A stretch of DNA of 64,000 nt from the NCBI GenBank assembly GCA_027886185.1, contig WOAB01000501.1, positions 558,001 through 622,000 on the forward strand, read 5' to 3'. Position numbers and translations under genes: made by a program. Shown here piece by piece: positions 36,401 to 48,169 of the stretch (positions are counted from its first letter, which is position 1; the number at the start of each line of letters is the position of its first letter). The notes below the pieces were generated by a model. That model saw only the letters and a program-made list of their open reading frames with translations. It did no database searches and was not told the DNA's origin. Origin of the DNA: Rheum nobile (lineage: Eukaryota > Streptophyta > Magnoliopsida > Caryophyllales > Polygonaceae).

Positions 36401-37080
36401 CATGTCTGGCAAAGACTGCAATAGCAATATTTGTGCTCAAGGAGTGCAAATCATGAGATTGTTCTAATTCAATTTTGATTGGCAAAGAACAATTTCCAGC
36501 TGTTTAGAGCATTAGCTTCACAGTACCTTTTATTATAACAAATGCAATGCTAATGGAACAAGACAATGTACAAATTCGATTTATTATAGGCTTATAGCTG
36601 AGATTCGTTCTTCTTGCAGATTTCATGTGCAATTAACAGAAACCATGATCTACAGTTACCTTCAATTACTTCTAATATACCATATTTTCAAAGATAACGT
36701 ACAAAAAACCCTAGCCTGATTAGCCAGTTTTCGAAATCAAAATTTCCAATTCGAGCCGACAAACGTTACAAATCAATTGGGGAAAAACCAGCTATACTGA
36801 CATATCAAGTCATCAACGGTTTCCAGTTCCGATTCCATATCCTCAACAAAACAGATTACAGTATTCATAGAGCAAAAAGCATTCGAGATCTGATAATGCT
36901 GAACTGAAAGAACAAGAAACGCCGAATAAATCGCGAAATTTATCCAGGAAAGAGAAAAAGAAGGAAAACCTCGCGAGTAGAAGAACCGTTGGACGAATTA
37001 AGCGGAGCTTTGGCAGGATCTTCTGGATCTTCGGTTTCTCTGCTCAAAGGCACCGACGTGGACTCCTTCGCTTCCGCCAT
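33414..37080 (-). CDS. LCV: Protein LIKE COV (DUF502 membrane protein)
   Basis: An integral membrane protein of the CONTINUOUS VASCULAR RING family. In plants the family is linked to vascular patterning and to Golgi/trafficking functions; its biochemical activity is unknown. Seven minus-strand exons, 37080-36970, 36305-36253, 36156-36047, 35475-35308, 35166-35069, 34262-34136 and 33517-33414, join in phase for 256 aa. The N-terminal 40 residues are acidic and Ser/Pro-rich. The first membrane segment is around residues 56-75 (VVLFPVAVTFFITWWFIQF) and the second around 93-115 (LGFITSLLFVFMVGVF). The DUF502 hallmarks PMYEQLGIDIFG, WIIKKMPFVKHIYSASKQ, VPTNHLYIGDI and IIVSGGMTMP are present. All introns obey GT-AG. 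It is complete. Confidence 0.95.
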
Positions 37081-38251
37081 TTTCGATCCAAGAAAGAAAG
37101 AAGGGAGAGTCTGGAGAGAGTTACTTCTTCTGCTCCCCTTTGTGTTTTGTACTTTAGTCTTTTGAGAGTGAGGAGGAGGGATTATCTGTGCACGCGTGCA
37201 CCTTACGGTGGGTGAGATCTATAAGTCATGGCTTGACCTTTACAGCTGCTTTCCAGTAAGAAACTGCCACGTAGGACAATAGTTAAGTAATAGGTTGATA
37301 CCTTTCCTTGCGAGGCAGATTATACGTTATTAGTTGCTTTATCATCCTTATTCATTAACACATTTTATATAATGGATTCGTTGACCAAATACATTCTTAA
37401 ATTTATCTAATGGCCCTGATGTATCACATTTCGTTCCAGTTTACGTTCAGCATGAAATGAGTTGTCTGAATGCACTTAATTTAACAATTAATCAGTTGTT
37501 TATTGTTAATTGGTTTGATTCTGACCCAAAAAGAAATATATTTTGGTTTTTGGTCAGTTCACAAATAAAGTTGATGCAGAAGTGAGAATTGAGAGCTTGA
37601 CAAAGTTGTAATATAGAATTTATGAACGATGTCACAGTTTATAAGCTCGTGTTTTAAATTTTTCATGTCTTGTTACAATAGTCTGAGTGTCTCATAATAG
37701 TGGTGACTAATGGTAAAATTTACCCATTTAATCAAATATATATGTCTTAAATTTGTAATATAATTATAATGCAGAGTAGTCATATATATTTGGGGTATTG
37801 CTATGGAAACTGCTTCACAATGTAAAGCTTGCTGAATCAACAAGGAAAGTAACAATAAGAAAGCATAGTGGATTTACTTCAATTCTAATTTCTAAACACC
37901 CGATGAAAGGTTGCTTAGACTTTAGGTTAAAGCTAAATCAAATAAATGTTTATTAATATTCAGTTAATTAAGTGGTTTGGCGTTGAGTTTTTTAAAGTTA
38001 TGTTCAGAAATTTCAGATTCAACTACTCTTAGAGGCATGTATGTAAACGTTAGAAAGGGATCACCTCTTCGTATACCAATAGTATTACGACGCGAACATA
38101 AAATGGCTCTAACAGATCAAACTAGGAAATAAGCGAGTAATTATTTTTATATTTTCCCGAAATAATCTTTAACAAATAAAACTAATCCTGCAAAACCCAA
38201 AAAACGGAAGTATAGTGTAAAAGTATATCATTACGAAGGAAATAACAAATC
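37081..38251. other. LIKE-COV promoter region and spacer
   Basis: Positions 37081-37260 are the likely core promoter and 5'UTR of the minus-strand gene. A perfect 12-bp palindrome, TGCACGCGTGCA, lies at about 37190. The rest is AT-rich with no gene. Confidence 0.5.
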
Positions 38252-38333
38252 GTCGCTTTGGCCGAGTGGTTAAGGCGTGTGCCTGCTAAGTACATGGGGT
38301 TTCCCCGCGAGAGTTCGAATCTCTCAGGCGACG
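38252..38333 (+). tRNA. tRNA-Ser(GCU): tRNA-Ser (anticodon GCU)
   Basis: An 82-nt cloverleaf with an acceptor stem GTCGCTT pairing with AGGCGAC and a discriminator G. The D-arm is TGGCCGAGTGGTTAAGGC (A box). The anticodon loop is CTGCTAA with GCT. A long variable arm (ATGGGGTTTCCCCGC) is typical of serine tRNAs. The T-arm is GAGAGTTCGAATCTCTC (B box). No intron and no encoded CCA. A T-rich terminator (TCTCTCTTTTT) follows directly. Confidence 0.97.
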
Positions 38334-39650
38334 TCTCTCTTTTTGATTTATTGTTTTCCTGTTTTTTTAAGAATAATTACAGTGAAAAATAAAGTTTCTA
38401 CGAATTTTTTTTTGTAATACAACAATTTTCATACTATATTTATATTTTATTATAGTTCTAGTTTGTGCTCCAGTCAGTTTCATTCTTATCCAATTTAATT
38501 AAAGATTAGTACATTGTCTAATATCAGTATGATTCTGTTTTTCATAAGGAAAATAGCGGAAAATATTTAAAAATTAAAAATGGAAGTGTCTTCTAAAAAA
38601 CAAACATCACCCATCGCTTTGAATCCGACATAAAACGATGAGTAAATCATTGACCATCATCTTCAATTCTAGCTTTCACATGTCTTTTTATATTTTTTTA
38701 CCTTATAAACTAATTATGGATGGCTCTTTTGAATTGTGGCAAAGAAATATTTTAAAAGTTTCTAAGCTTGATTATTTGTTTACTATATATTACATATATA
38801 TCTAGTGTATTGTAAATTTAAGCTGTGACTTGTGAGCACAACATGTGTGATCGATGTTTCACACGTAACTTGGTAGATAACGATCACGTTACAAATAAAT
38901 GATTTGACTAGTCCATTTCATACGCAAGGGTACACAATAATCCGTATATTATAGTATCTCATTTGTCGCCATTTGAAACCAATGTACTGATTTAAAGTAT
39001 TAGTTTGTCGGTAGATGATTTTAGAATATCCGAATATGGATTCTACAATTACACTATGATACATGCATTCTTATTTTAATAGAAACAAGTGACCAAATAC
39101 AAAAATTAAACACTATTTACTTATCTCACCTGTCTCATGTATTTAAACCCTTATGTTATTGTTTTTTATTTTATAATGAAGCTTGTGTTATCTTTAAGGC
39201 CATGTATGTTAACGGATTTTTAAAGGTCCTTAAATCTCACCCTTTTTTGTATTAATTTCTCTCTTTTTAATGATCTTATACAAATTTCTATCATTTTATA
39301 AATTTTCAAGAATCATAAATGACATATTTTTCATCCATTTTAAATTATAAATATATTCCCTGTAATAACATTTATATTTATAATTTGGACAAATTTAATA
39401 TCAAAATGAGATAAAAATATGGTATATTATTACACATTTATATTTTGAGGACCAAATTATAACAATATGGTATATTTGGACTTAGTGATGTAAAAAATAC
39501 ATTAATTTGTTTTTATAAAATATATCTAAAATGGATATCTATGAATATCAATATTAATATATTTTAATATTATTAAGCTAATAAACACAATCCCAACTAA
39601 CATTCAGCTTCAACTAATATTCCACTTTAATACATATTTTAACTTAATAT
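38334..39650. other. AT-rich intergenic DNA
   Basis: No gene or well-bounded repeat is recognised. Confidence 0.5.
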
Positions 39651-39654
39651 ACCG

Positions 39655-40205
39655 AAGAAGCCATGATGGGGCTATTGTAGGTCCATCAGTCATTTCTCCA
39701 CTTCGCTCGGCCAACCTGGGTCCCTTGGCACTCCTTGGGTTCATAAGGGATGTAGGAGGAGTTGGAGCCCGGTTGGGGAAGATGGGCCCGATGAGTGTCG
39801 TTGTTGTTCTTCTCGGGCCGGCGCCCTCTCGCGGCAAAGCAAGGTCATCGATGTCGCCGAGGCGTGGAGCATTTGGCCAAGCACTTCTTGAGCCAACAAG
39901 CCTCTTTGAAGTCCTTGAAGCAAACACCGAGCTTGGCTCCGAGTGATGGCCCCCGGGGCTAGGTCGTTGCCGCCGTGGCCTTCCTTCTCGCGCGCTAGCG
40001 CCCGAGCGTCAGATCTGGTGACAGGCTTGGAAGGGGAGGGCCACACTTTGGTCGGCGCTCTTGATGCAGATATGTCCTTCTCACTTGAAGGTAGTGGGGT
40101 GTCCATTACCGCCGTGTTTGGAGAAGAATCGTCGGGCGATGTCTCTTGCCCTAGTTCTGGTGCCGGCGGCGGCGAGTGCTCCTGAGGCGAATTGGTATTC
40201 GCATC
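39655..40205 (-). pseudogene. GC-rich coding remnant, possibly Ty3-type retrotransposon
   Basis: A sharply GC-rich block sits inside AT-rich DNA. Two minus-strand frames (40235-39741 and 39927-39610) overlap out of register. The first contains the twice-occurring type of motif PVTRSDARALAR and AITRSQARCLLQGLQ, which resembles the short linker sequences of Ty3/gypsy gag-pol polyproteins. No protease, reverse transcriptase or integrase is present. The block ends abruptly at the TGCAT-rich repeat (40206). It may instead be host coding sequence captured by that repeat. Confidence 0.35.
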
Positions 40206-40930
40206 ACAAACTCGATATATGCACTCATAGTGCAAATTAGGTGCACAAACAAGTCATTATTCATGCATATACACGCATAGATGTATGCACTTCACACGTA
40301 TTACACTGGATGTGCATGCAAATTGGCTTGAATGTGCATAATGTTTGCATTGTATATGCTAGTACAAATCATGTGCACATACAAGCCATTATTCATGCAC
40401 ATACATGCATAGGCGTATGCACTTTACACGTAATGGCTTGAATGTGCGTGCAAAATGACTTGAATGTGCATAATGTTTGCACTGGATGTGCGGGAAAAAG
40501 CTGGACCCCGAAAATAAACATTTTAGGAGAAAATGCTTGAACGGTTAGAAGTGTATGAAATCTTACGTAAATTTGCATAACTTATGCACTAAATGTGCAT
40601 AGAAAATTTTGGGCCGGATACAAAAAAATCGCCCAAAGGAAGAAAAAAAAAGTTGGCCCCGTAAAAAAAAATTGACCGGTTTTACGTCGGTCAAAAGTAC
40701 ATGAAATCATGTTGGAATTTGCATAACTTTTGCAAGTAATGTGCATAAAAAATTTTGGCCCATAAAATGAAAATTCCGCCCCAAAAAATAAATTTTGTGC
40801 CCGAAAAAAAAAATAAAAAAAATCTGATCAATGCCAGAGTTGACCCACTAAATGAAATTTTTATCTCCATTATTGAATAAGGTCCAAGAATGAATGTTCA
40901 TTCTCATTTTACACCATAAACATCATTCTC
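40206..40930. mobile_element. TGCAT-rich long-TIR element, copy A (left part missing)
   Basis: The sequence from ATATATGCACTCATAGTGCA onward matches copy B (48629-49346) almost base for base, through GTGCATAACTTTTGCAAG to TTCTCATTTTACACCATA. Its left terminal repeat is absent and is replaced by the GC-rich block. Confidence 0.75.
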
Positions 40931-41441
40931 ACTTGATCAAGACACCAGAATTTATAGTCACATTATTCCATCACCTACATTTTGACACACAAAAATTTCC
41001 TTTTTGACCAAAAAAAAAAAAAAAATCAATTTTTCTTCATGGCGGGCGGGGTGGTCACTGGTCACCGTCATTCTCCATATTCCCCTTCAAGGTCTGAACC
41101 GACTATTAATTGCCCTACTCCGGCCAAATAAAAAATTCCGCTCAAGTTATTTTAAAATTAATATATAAATAATAATATTTTGTCATGTCTTAAATATTCA
41201 AAATAACAACCCTCTCAAGTTATTATTAATTTTGTGTCATGTTCATTTTTTGAAAAATTGTGAAGTTTACAAATATAAAAGCGTGGGCATCTATTAATTT
41301 ACATTTATGGTCTAGTGTATATAGAGTAGATTGGAGTCGTGTATGTAGGAGTGTACATGCATATACAAGTCTAATACATATGTTCAGTCAAATTTTATTT
41401 TAAAATTAATTAATAATAAGAGATGTAATCCATAAATCTTA
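40931..41441. other. Intergenic DNA
   Basis: AT-rich with a short palindromic GGTGGTCACTGGTCACC near 41049. No gene is visible. Confidence 0.45.
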
Positions 41442-41698
41442 CTCCCTCCGTCCCTTTTTGATATTCTCATTTGAAATTGGTACACTTGTCGATGCGAGTT
41501 TTGTATCGTTAATATCTCTAATTACATATTAATGAAAATTATAATTTTTTGATATTATCAAAGTATTAGTTGAGATGAATCAAACAAAATCCCACATGAC
41601 TATATTTTTCCTTATATATTGGAAGAAATCTTAAAAAATTTCTTTAACTATGAACAGTATAAAAAAAGCAAATGAAAAGATCAAAAAAGGACAGAGAG
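41442..41698. mobile_element. Stowaway-type MITE (257 bp)
   Basis: The terminal repeats CTCCCTCCGTCCC on the left and CTCTCTGTCC (complement of the right end) are flanked by TA on each side. This is the signature of Tc1/mariner-derived Stowaway MITEs. Confidence 0.85.
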
Positions 41699-41959
41699 TA
41701 CATATTTGTTTAGTTCTCAACTTCAGATGTTTAATAAATTGACACTTATCAACATGCCTTAATACTGACAATTCAAACGAGCTAATACATGTCTAGTGAA
41801 ATTTCATCTTAAAATTAATTAACTATAGTATAATACTTTATACTTCATAATTTAATAACTAATTCATAATTAAACGAGTTGTAAGCTAAATTCCGGCTAA
41901 CCGATCGTTTGTACAGCCTTTACTCCTTCCTCACCCAACTTCAACTTTGAAAACCGACA

Positions 41960-42209
41960 ACCAATCCGGTCAAACATGACCCACCATATATATACACCCC
42001 ACATTTGTTTCCTGCATCTGCATGCAATATGAATTCATACAGCAGTGTAACTACCTTTCCATCTTCTGCCACACCAATTAAGCCAGCTTCTTGTTTAATT
42101 AAATTAATATAAATACTCCTGTTTGATTGATTTCTTTTTTTGATATATAATTGAAGTGACACGTCAACATAGTTCTGCAAGGCATTTGGAAGCTAGAGCT
42201 CTGTTTTGT
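41960..42209 (+). promoter_or_regulatory. ERF core promoter and 5'UTR
   Basis: A TATATATA box lies at 41987-41994. GGTCAA (the complement of the W-box core TTGACC) lies about 15 bases upstream (41968-41973), so WRKY control is possible. The presumed leader is about 190 nt with no upstream ATG in frame. Confidence 0.55.
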
Positions 42210-43911
42210 ATGTGTCCTGTGAAGGTGGCGAACTTAAGAGGGTGGGATGAAGGAGGAGGAGGCGGTGGTTGGTTGGCGCCGGGAATGGAGGCTCCGGCGA
42301 CCGTACGAGGATTCAACAGAGAGTGGGAGATGCAGGAGATGGTCTCTGCTCTGACACGTGTAGCTTCCGGTGATCCCCACGCCATTAATTTTGCACCGCC
42401 ACAACAGATGCCGGTGGTGGAAGCTAGCAAGACGCTTGCTGGAGGGGATTCATCAGATGGAAAGTTGGTATTCACATCACCTATGCAAGGTTACTTTTCT
42501 TATGTTATTAGCTAGGGCAAACTTCATATATATAAATGTTTCATGTTTTTTTTTTAATTAGACTGATTTTAAATTTTTAAACCGGTATAATTCCTACATA
42601 ATGTTTTATTATTAGCCTTTGAGCATGGAAATTAGAACGTTTTATATCTCATTTTATTTTTAAATGACAGAATAATTTTAAAGACTATATTGTGTTTTGT
42701 GGGTGTGGGTGTGGGTGGGGGGGTGGGGGGGAACGAATATTTTAATTCGTATATCCGATATTCGTGAGAAAACACAACTAAAAATAGTCAATGATTTGTT
42801 AGTTTATTAAGCATTGACATTGGACTATTTAAACGCTCTACTAAGAAGTTTAGAGTTCGAGTCCTTCCAAGAGTGTATATGAAGTACGAACGTTGGGATG
42901 AAATTGCGTTTAAAGTTAAATATGTCGGACCGAATTAAGCCGGTTGGTTAAAAAAGAAAAAAAACACAATTAAAAATAAATATTTTACTTTAATGTGTTA
43001 ATTTAATGCGTTTAATGCAATATGTTGATTGTTTATAAGATATTAACTATACAGAACCTTTTTATGCTTATGAGATACTTATAAGTGTTTGATATATCTT
43101 AAGATTGCCACATTGAATCACACATATATGTATTTCTTATAGGTAGAAGTCACACATATATGTATTTCACTAAGCTTTTATAAATAAGAATGTTATATAT
43201 TTCTATGCAAATGTGTGCCAATGCACATTTTCTACTTAGAAAAATGAAACAACATAATATTTCCACTATCTATAAACATTGGCCCAGGCCCACTAACCTC
43301 CAAATTTCACTGTGGCAGATTTCAAAAGACCCAAAATGACAACAAACACTAGTAGACCACCACTACCACCAACAGCATTAACATACTCTCCACCACCAAA
43401 GTGGACTAATTCCCAAGTAGAACACCACCAAACTGAAGAGCCAATCAGAAACTACAGAGGAGTGCGGCGGCGGCCGTGGGGGAAATGGGCGGCGGAGATT
43501 CGAGACCCCCTCAAAGCCGCCCGCGTCTGGCTCGGAACCTTCGACACAGCCGAGGCAGCCGCTAGAGCCTACGACGAGGCCGCCCTCCGGTTCAGGGGAA
43601 GCAAGGCCAAGCTCAACTTCCCGGAGCACGTCCACCTCCGTCCACTTTCCGGCGACACTCCGACGACCCATTTGCCGGATTCGGATCCCCCGGTGACCCT
43701 TTTGCCGGATCCGATAGATGGTCAGCCAAGCGAGTTCTTGAGGGATCAGATGATCTTTTCGGCTTCAATGGCTTCCTCTTATTTTGATCGTTCTTCGTCT
43801 TCTTCATCTCCCCTGTTTTCCTCTGTTTTTGATCATCAACAAGGCGTTGAGTTCAAGAGCTTGGGGGATGGAGATGGAGGAGATGGATCGGGTAGTTACT
43901 TTTCTGGATGA
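42210..43911 (+). CDS. ERF: AP2/ERF transcription factor, group X (ABR1/RAP2.6-like)
   Basis: A nuclear factor that binds GCC-box-type elements and, in this group, responds to wounding, pathogens and ABA. Two exons, 42210-42489 and 43319-43911, join in phase (CAG acceptor at 43316-43318) for 290 aa. The start is ATG at 42210 (MCPVKVANLRG). Residues about 45-65 hold REWEMQEMVSALTRVASGD, a motif seen N-terminal to the AP2 domain in group X ERFs. The AP2 domain spans about 139-196, with YRGVRRRPWGKWAAEIRDP and RVWLGTFDTAEAAARAYDEA. It has the Ala and Asp that distinguish ERF from DREB proteins. A serine-rich C-terminus (SSSSSSPLFSS) follows. The intron contains a GT-rich tract and a tRNA-B-box-like repeat remnant near 42850. 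It is intact. Confidence 0.93.
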
Positions 43912-45131
43912 TACAAAAAAAAAAATTGATATTGATTATTATTTTTTAACATATTTATAATTGTATCACTTTGCAAAAAAAATTCCGACCATCTACATTA
44001 GTATGTTACTATGTTTTTGTAGTAATGATACGACTATACGAGTGAGTGGTAGATGGAATTAAGATTGATGAAACTTAATTTGGGTTTTTTTATTGGTTTG
44101 GTAATTTTAGATTATAGGTTTGAAAGACGTTGATTAAACTTAAAATTTTGAATTATTAATATTATTTGTAAATCACTTGTAAGTTGTAACACACCACGCA
44201 TGTAATCGATGTCTATTATATTCATGTTGATATTTAGCTTTGTTAAATTTGACTTGATTATAATGAGGTAGTATCAATAATACATAATATTTCTGCTAAA
44301 AAAATACATAATTTTGGAAGAAAAAAAATTCCACATTTAAAATTTGAGAATAAAGTATATAGTATACATACTTAGTAGATTATCTTCTTTTGTTGTCAAT
44401 TGATTTTATGATGAAATTCCGTTAAACTAATGTGCTAGACTTAACACACATGTATGCTATATACAGACTGACACATATTCCGTTTATCGGTTCATCGGAC
44501 TTTAACACTATTTTAAAAATATCAAGAAACATGATAAACTACATCACAAATTAAGTATTTTAATTATTTATATAAAAAAAAGAAAGTATTTTGAAAATTT
44601 CAAATCGGAGTTTAGAGTTGTGTCACTTTAAAGGGAGCGTGCTAATTGCCTCCAAATTTTGAAGTATTTTTAGTTTTGTACTCGTTTGTTTCTTATTTAT
44701 TAAAGGTGAGATCATTATTATTATGGAGAAAAAAATAATATAATTTCGTGTTTATGAATGGAGTTCATCTCCTTTCTTGATCTGGAATTTTGACAAAGAC
44801 GAGTTCATTGTCAACACGCGTATCGCCGATTTACCTGGGGAGTTGACCACTGTAAAACTTTTTCTTTTTTGCTCCTCACTCAGGCTTCATCCGGTGGAGG
44901 TTGACTTTGACAAGGTTCAATTGTGAACTTCCCTGGGACATATGGAAACTCAAAACCAAATTTTGCACCACTGAACTTAGACAATAATCATAAATTGGAC
45001 CTATTATCAAAAAAATTAAAAAAAAATTGGACCTGTGGCTAAGTTTTGGGAGGATTTGAGGAAGCGTCCAAACATGTAAATACATAGCATAGGGACCGGG
45101 TGAATGGGTGATAAATCACCTATGTATATTA
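43912..45131. other. AT-rich intergenic DNA
   Basis: ERF 3'UTR at the left. No other gene or clear repeat. Confidence 0.5.
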
Positions 45132-45541
45132 TGGGTCTTATTTAGACGAGAACGAGCATTTATATACGAACGCTAGAATAATATACATATAATACAAATT
45201 TTATAAATATGTAAAAAGATGAATAAAACATTTAAAACAATTATAAACACGTAGTATAAAATTTATTTAATTCGTTTTCCAAAAAAATAATGTACACAGT
45301 ACAAAAGTGATGCACACACAAAACAAAATTTAAGAGTACGCGTTTTTTCAATGAAGTGATATACATACAGTATATAATTTTTGCACACGTAAATACATAG
45401 TGCAACATTTATGTACATGTAATACGCGTTTTTGTATAATATGATCGCGCGTAGTTCTTTTCGTCGTCGTGTTTATAATTTTTTTATTGTGTATTCATGT
45501 TCTAGTGTTCATATATAAAGATTAGTTTTCATATGATCCAT
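45132..45541. mobile_element. Inverted-repeat MITE (about 410 bp)
   Basis: Left-end words GGGTCTTATTTAGACGAGAA and ACGAACGCTAGAATAATATA mirror right-end words CTAGTGTTCATATATAAAG and TTTTCATATGATCCAT. The interior is AT-rich. No clear target duplication is visible. Confidence 0.55.
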
Positions 45542-45799
45542 TTTCATGTAACATATAGAATCAAATTTTGCAAGTTAAAAAGTCCAATTTCTTGGCCTAG
45601 AGATAACAATACAATATGACAAATTACAAATATTTTTTTAGTGTGCCCATAGGTACGTAATAACTTTTCCATGTTTAGTATTAATCTTTTTTAATTACTA
45701 ATTTAATTGTTTTTTAAAAAAGTTTACCATTCTAATCTCATGCCACACGTCCATACACTCATCAAATCTTCCTAAAATCCAGCCCTCCCTTATCTTCCA

Positions 45800-46713
45800 T
45801 TCAACGATGGAGCGTTGAATGGAAGAAAGACAACATCTTGACCCTCTGGGCTGAGACTAATCTCACCAGGCGGAATGATATTTGGACCATTGTCTCTAAG
45901 AAGTATGATAGTTGGTGCTGGAAATCACTCTTTAGAGTCCGAGACTCCCTCTTGGGGAAAATTCCTGCTAACCAACACCTTTACGTGCCTCTAATTCTGA
46001 TGGAACTTTCAGCTCTACTAAAATTTATGATCTTTTGCGTTCCACCAGCATTACGTCCACCCTTTGGAAATCTGTCTGGAATGGGCTTCATAAGCCCAAA
46101 TGTTCATTCACCCTTTGGCTTGCTTGTCATGATAGGTTCCCCACTAAGGATCGGATCAAGAAATGGAATGTGATTGATGATGATACTTGTGTCTTGTGCA
46201 ATAGTAGTGTGGAATCTGCAAGACACCTTTGGCTGCATTGTAGATTTGTGAAAGAAGTTCTCTTCAAAATCCTGGATTGGCTGCACATCCATAAGAGAAT
46301 TGACACCATCAAAGGATGGTGTGGCTGGCTTGCTCGCACCCAGAAGCGCCCACGTATCATTAGCAAAACATGTTGTATGGCTTTCTCTACTTTTGTCTAC
46401 TCTATATGGCACCACATGAACAGAATTATCTTTCACAATGAGCAGCCTAGCATCTCCTCATGCACTCATGGACTTGTTGACAACATCAAAAGCACACTCC
46501 TTGCAAAGGCTGATCGCGAGAAACCAGAAACAAACAGATGGCTGAATTCCTTGCACATTTTGTAAATTTGCTAATCTGTTAATCTGCTTTTGTTTGAAGT
46601 CGCTGATGCGCATTTTGTAAAGCTCCTCTTGCCCTTTTTGGGTAAACTTTGTCCTCTTGCTTTTCTCAAGCCCTAATTATTCTATACAAGCTTACCTTTT
46701 TCAAAAAAAAAAT
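45800..46713 (+). pseudogene. 5'-truncated L1-type LINE, ORF2 C-terminus
   Basis: The conceptual protein has the zf-RVT domain of plant L1 elements: LWKSVWNGLHKPKCSFTLWL, then RFPTKDRIKKW, then CVLCNSSVESARHLWLHC. It continues to a basic C-terminus ending at TAA near 46565. An upstream frame (45838-46040) with WCWKSLFRVRDSLLGKI joins only through a frameshift near 45985-46030. A 3'UTR-like tail ends in an A10 run (46703-46712). The reverse transcriptase and endonuclease are missing. It is a dead insertion. Confidence 0.85.
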
Positions 46714-47555
46714 GTTTTACCAAAACATGTGTACCATGTGTCTATGCATTTAGGACAACTGAACCTTCCACACAAATTGAAACTCAATCAATTACCACAA
46801 TATTCTTTAATAAGATCCTTGCTATAAACTTTCAAGGAGATAATAATATTTGTTTGTACGTTTGTAAGTGTGGAAGATAAAAGATGGGAGAGAGACAATC
46901 CCAAATTGAAAAATTAAATAAAATAATATCAGTATATAAGACTATGAATTACTCCATTCATTATTAATTGATTTTGGATTAGAATTTCATGGACTTGTAT
47001 GGTGGCTTGCTTGTGGAGGGACACATCCCTTTGATTAGGCCCACAAACTTCAGCAATAGGGCATATATATTTTTCACATTTACAGCAAATATTGTTTACA
47101 TCCAATATAAATGAAATATGAAGTTAACAAACAGGAATTCCTACGATTTCATGATGTTATGGTGGTGGGCTCGTGGTGTTATCGCGTTTTCTTTGTACAA
47201 TGCACTTAGAGCATAAAAAAGTGCAGAAGAGACAAAAGTCCATAGAAGACTGATCGATGAGGTTTTGTACATGTGTTGGGAAAATATTTTTTCCCCTTTT
47301 TAGGCGATAAGGATGGAAAAAAGATAATTAGAAGAATCACTTAATTTTGTATACAAGAAAAGAGATTAATATAAAATAAATTATTTTTATAGGTATTTAT
47401 GCTGACAAATTAACCTACTTACCTTTCTGGCTTTCTTTATAATTCTTGATGCCTTCACTTATTTGATGCTCCAATTTATCTAACTTCTTTTTTGACTTAT
47501 TAAGTTGGTTCAAAAAGATAAGCATAAGCTACTAATAAGTTACAAGATCAATATT
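46714..47555. other. AT-rich intergenic DNA
   Basis: No gene or repeat is recognised. Confidence 0.5.
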
Positions 47556-47565
47556 TTTAATTGAA

Positions 47566-47937
47566 TATTTTTTTTTGGTAAAAGAGAGACAACACTCTCT
47601 AAGCTTTATTGAATAAAAAATGTTAATTAGAAACTAAACGAGGGATAACAAAACCCCTAATATCATCTCCTAAAATTGAACAAACAATATCCGGAGGCTC
47701 TAACAATAAATGAAAATCTAAAGAAAGAGAAAATGCATGGTTAGCTAACGCATTAGTTAGACGGTTAGTCTCCCGATACACGTGGACAAAACGGACTATT
47801 CAGTCCCTAGGTAAGAAGCCATGACACATGTGCACCATGAAAGAAAGAAGATGCGAATCAACAACCTCATTCTTTAAAAAATCCACCACAATTTTCGAAT
47901 CCACCTCAACCACCACCCGTCGAAAGCCCAATTCCCA
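47566..47937 (-). pseudogene. 5'-truncated L1-type LINE, RNase H fragment
   Basis: On the minus strand the translation contains VVVEVDSKIVVDFLKNEVVD, an internal stop, then VRFVHVYRETNRLTNALANH, the RNase H end of plant L1 ORF2. An AATAAAGCTTAGAGAG polyadenylation region and an A-rich tail follow. Flanking copies of TTTTAATTGAAT (before about 47568 and at 47939-47950) form a target duplication of about 12 bp. Confidence 0.85.
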
Positions 47938-48169
47938 GTTTTAATTGAATTCTTATTCACATGCTATAATTTTTCATGCTTATATTTTAGGTTTCATTTT
48001 ATTTTTTTGGGTAAATTATATCAAAGAGAAATCAAGTTAGGGTTTACAAAATGCTACCGGTTGTTCATGAATTCCAGCTAGTTTCTCTTGGCAACAAAAA
48101 GAGCTAGAGGAAATTTACCAAAATGCTCGATCACTGCCTTGGTTTAGTTTTATGACATTTGGAATTTGA

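Noticed and set aside
38252..38333. Possibility that the tRNA is a SINE head
   Set aside because: The cloverleaf, long variable arm and pol III terminator are all intact and no SINE body follows.
42156..42209. Upstream non-ATG extension of the ERF first exon
   Set aside because: The extension starts at GTG. The first in-frame ATG (42210) follows a normal leader and gives the expected MCPVKVAN start.
42780..42970. B-box-like AGAGTTCGAGTCC in the ERF intron as a SINE
   Set aside because: I could not find a matching A box, tail or target duplication. It is probably an old fragment.
45620..46760. A third copy of the CAD-intron MITE split by the L1 insertion
   Set aside because: The left part (AGTGTGCCCATAGG) is only loosely similar and the expected mirror end after the L1 tail does not match well.
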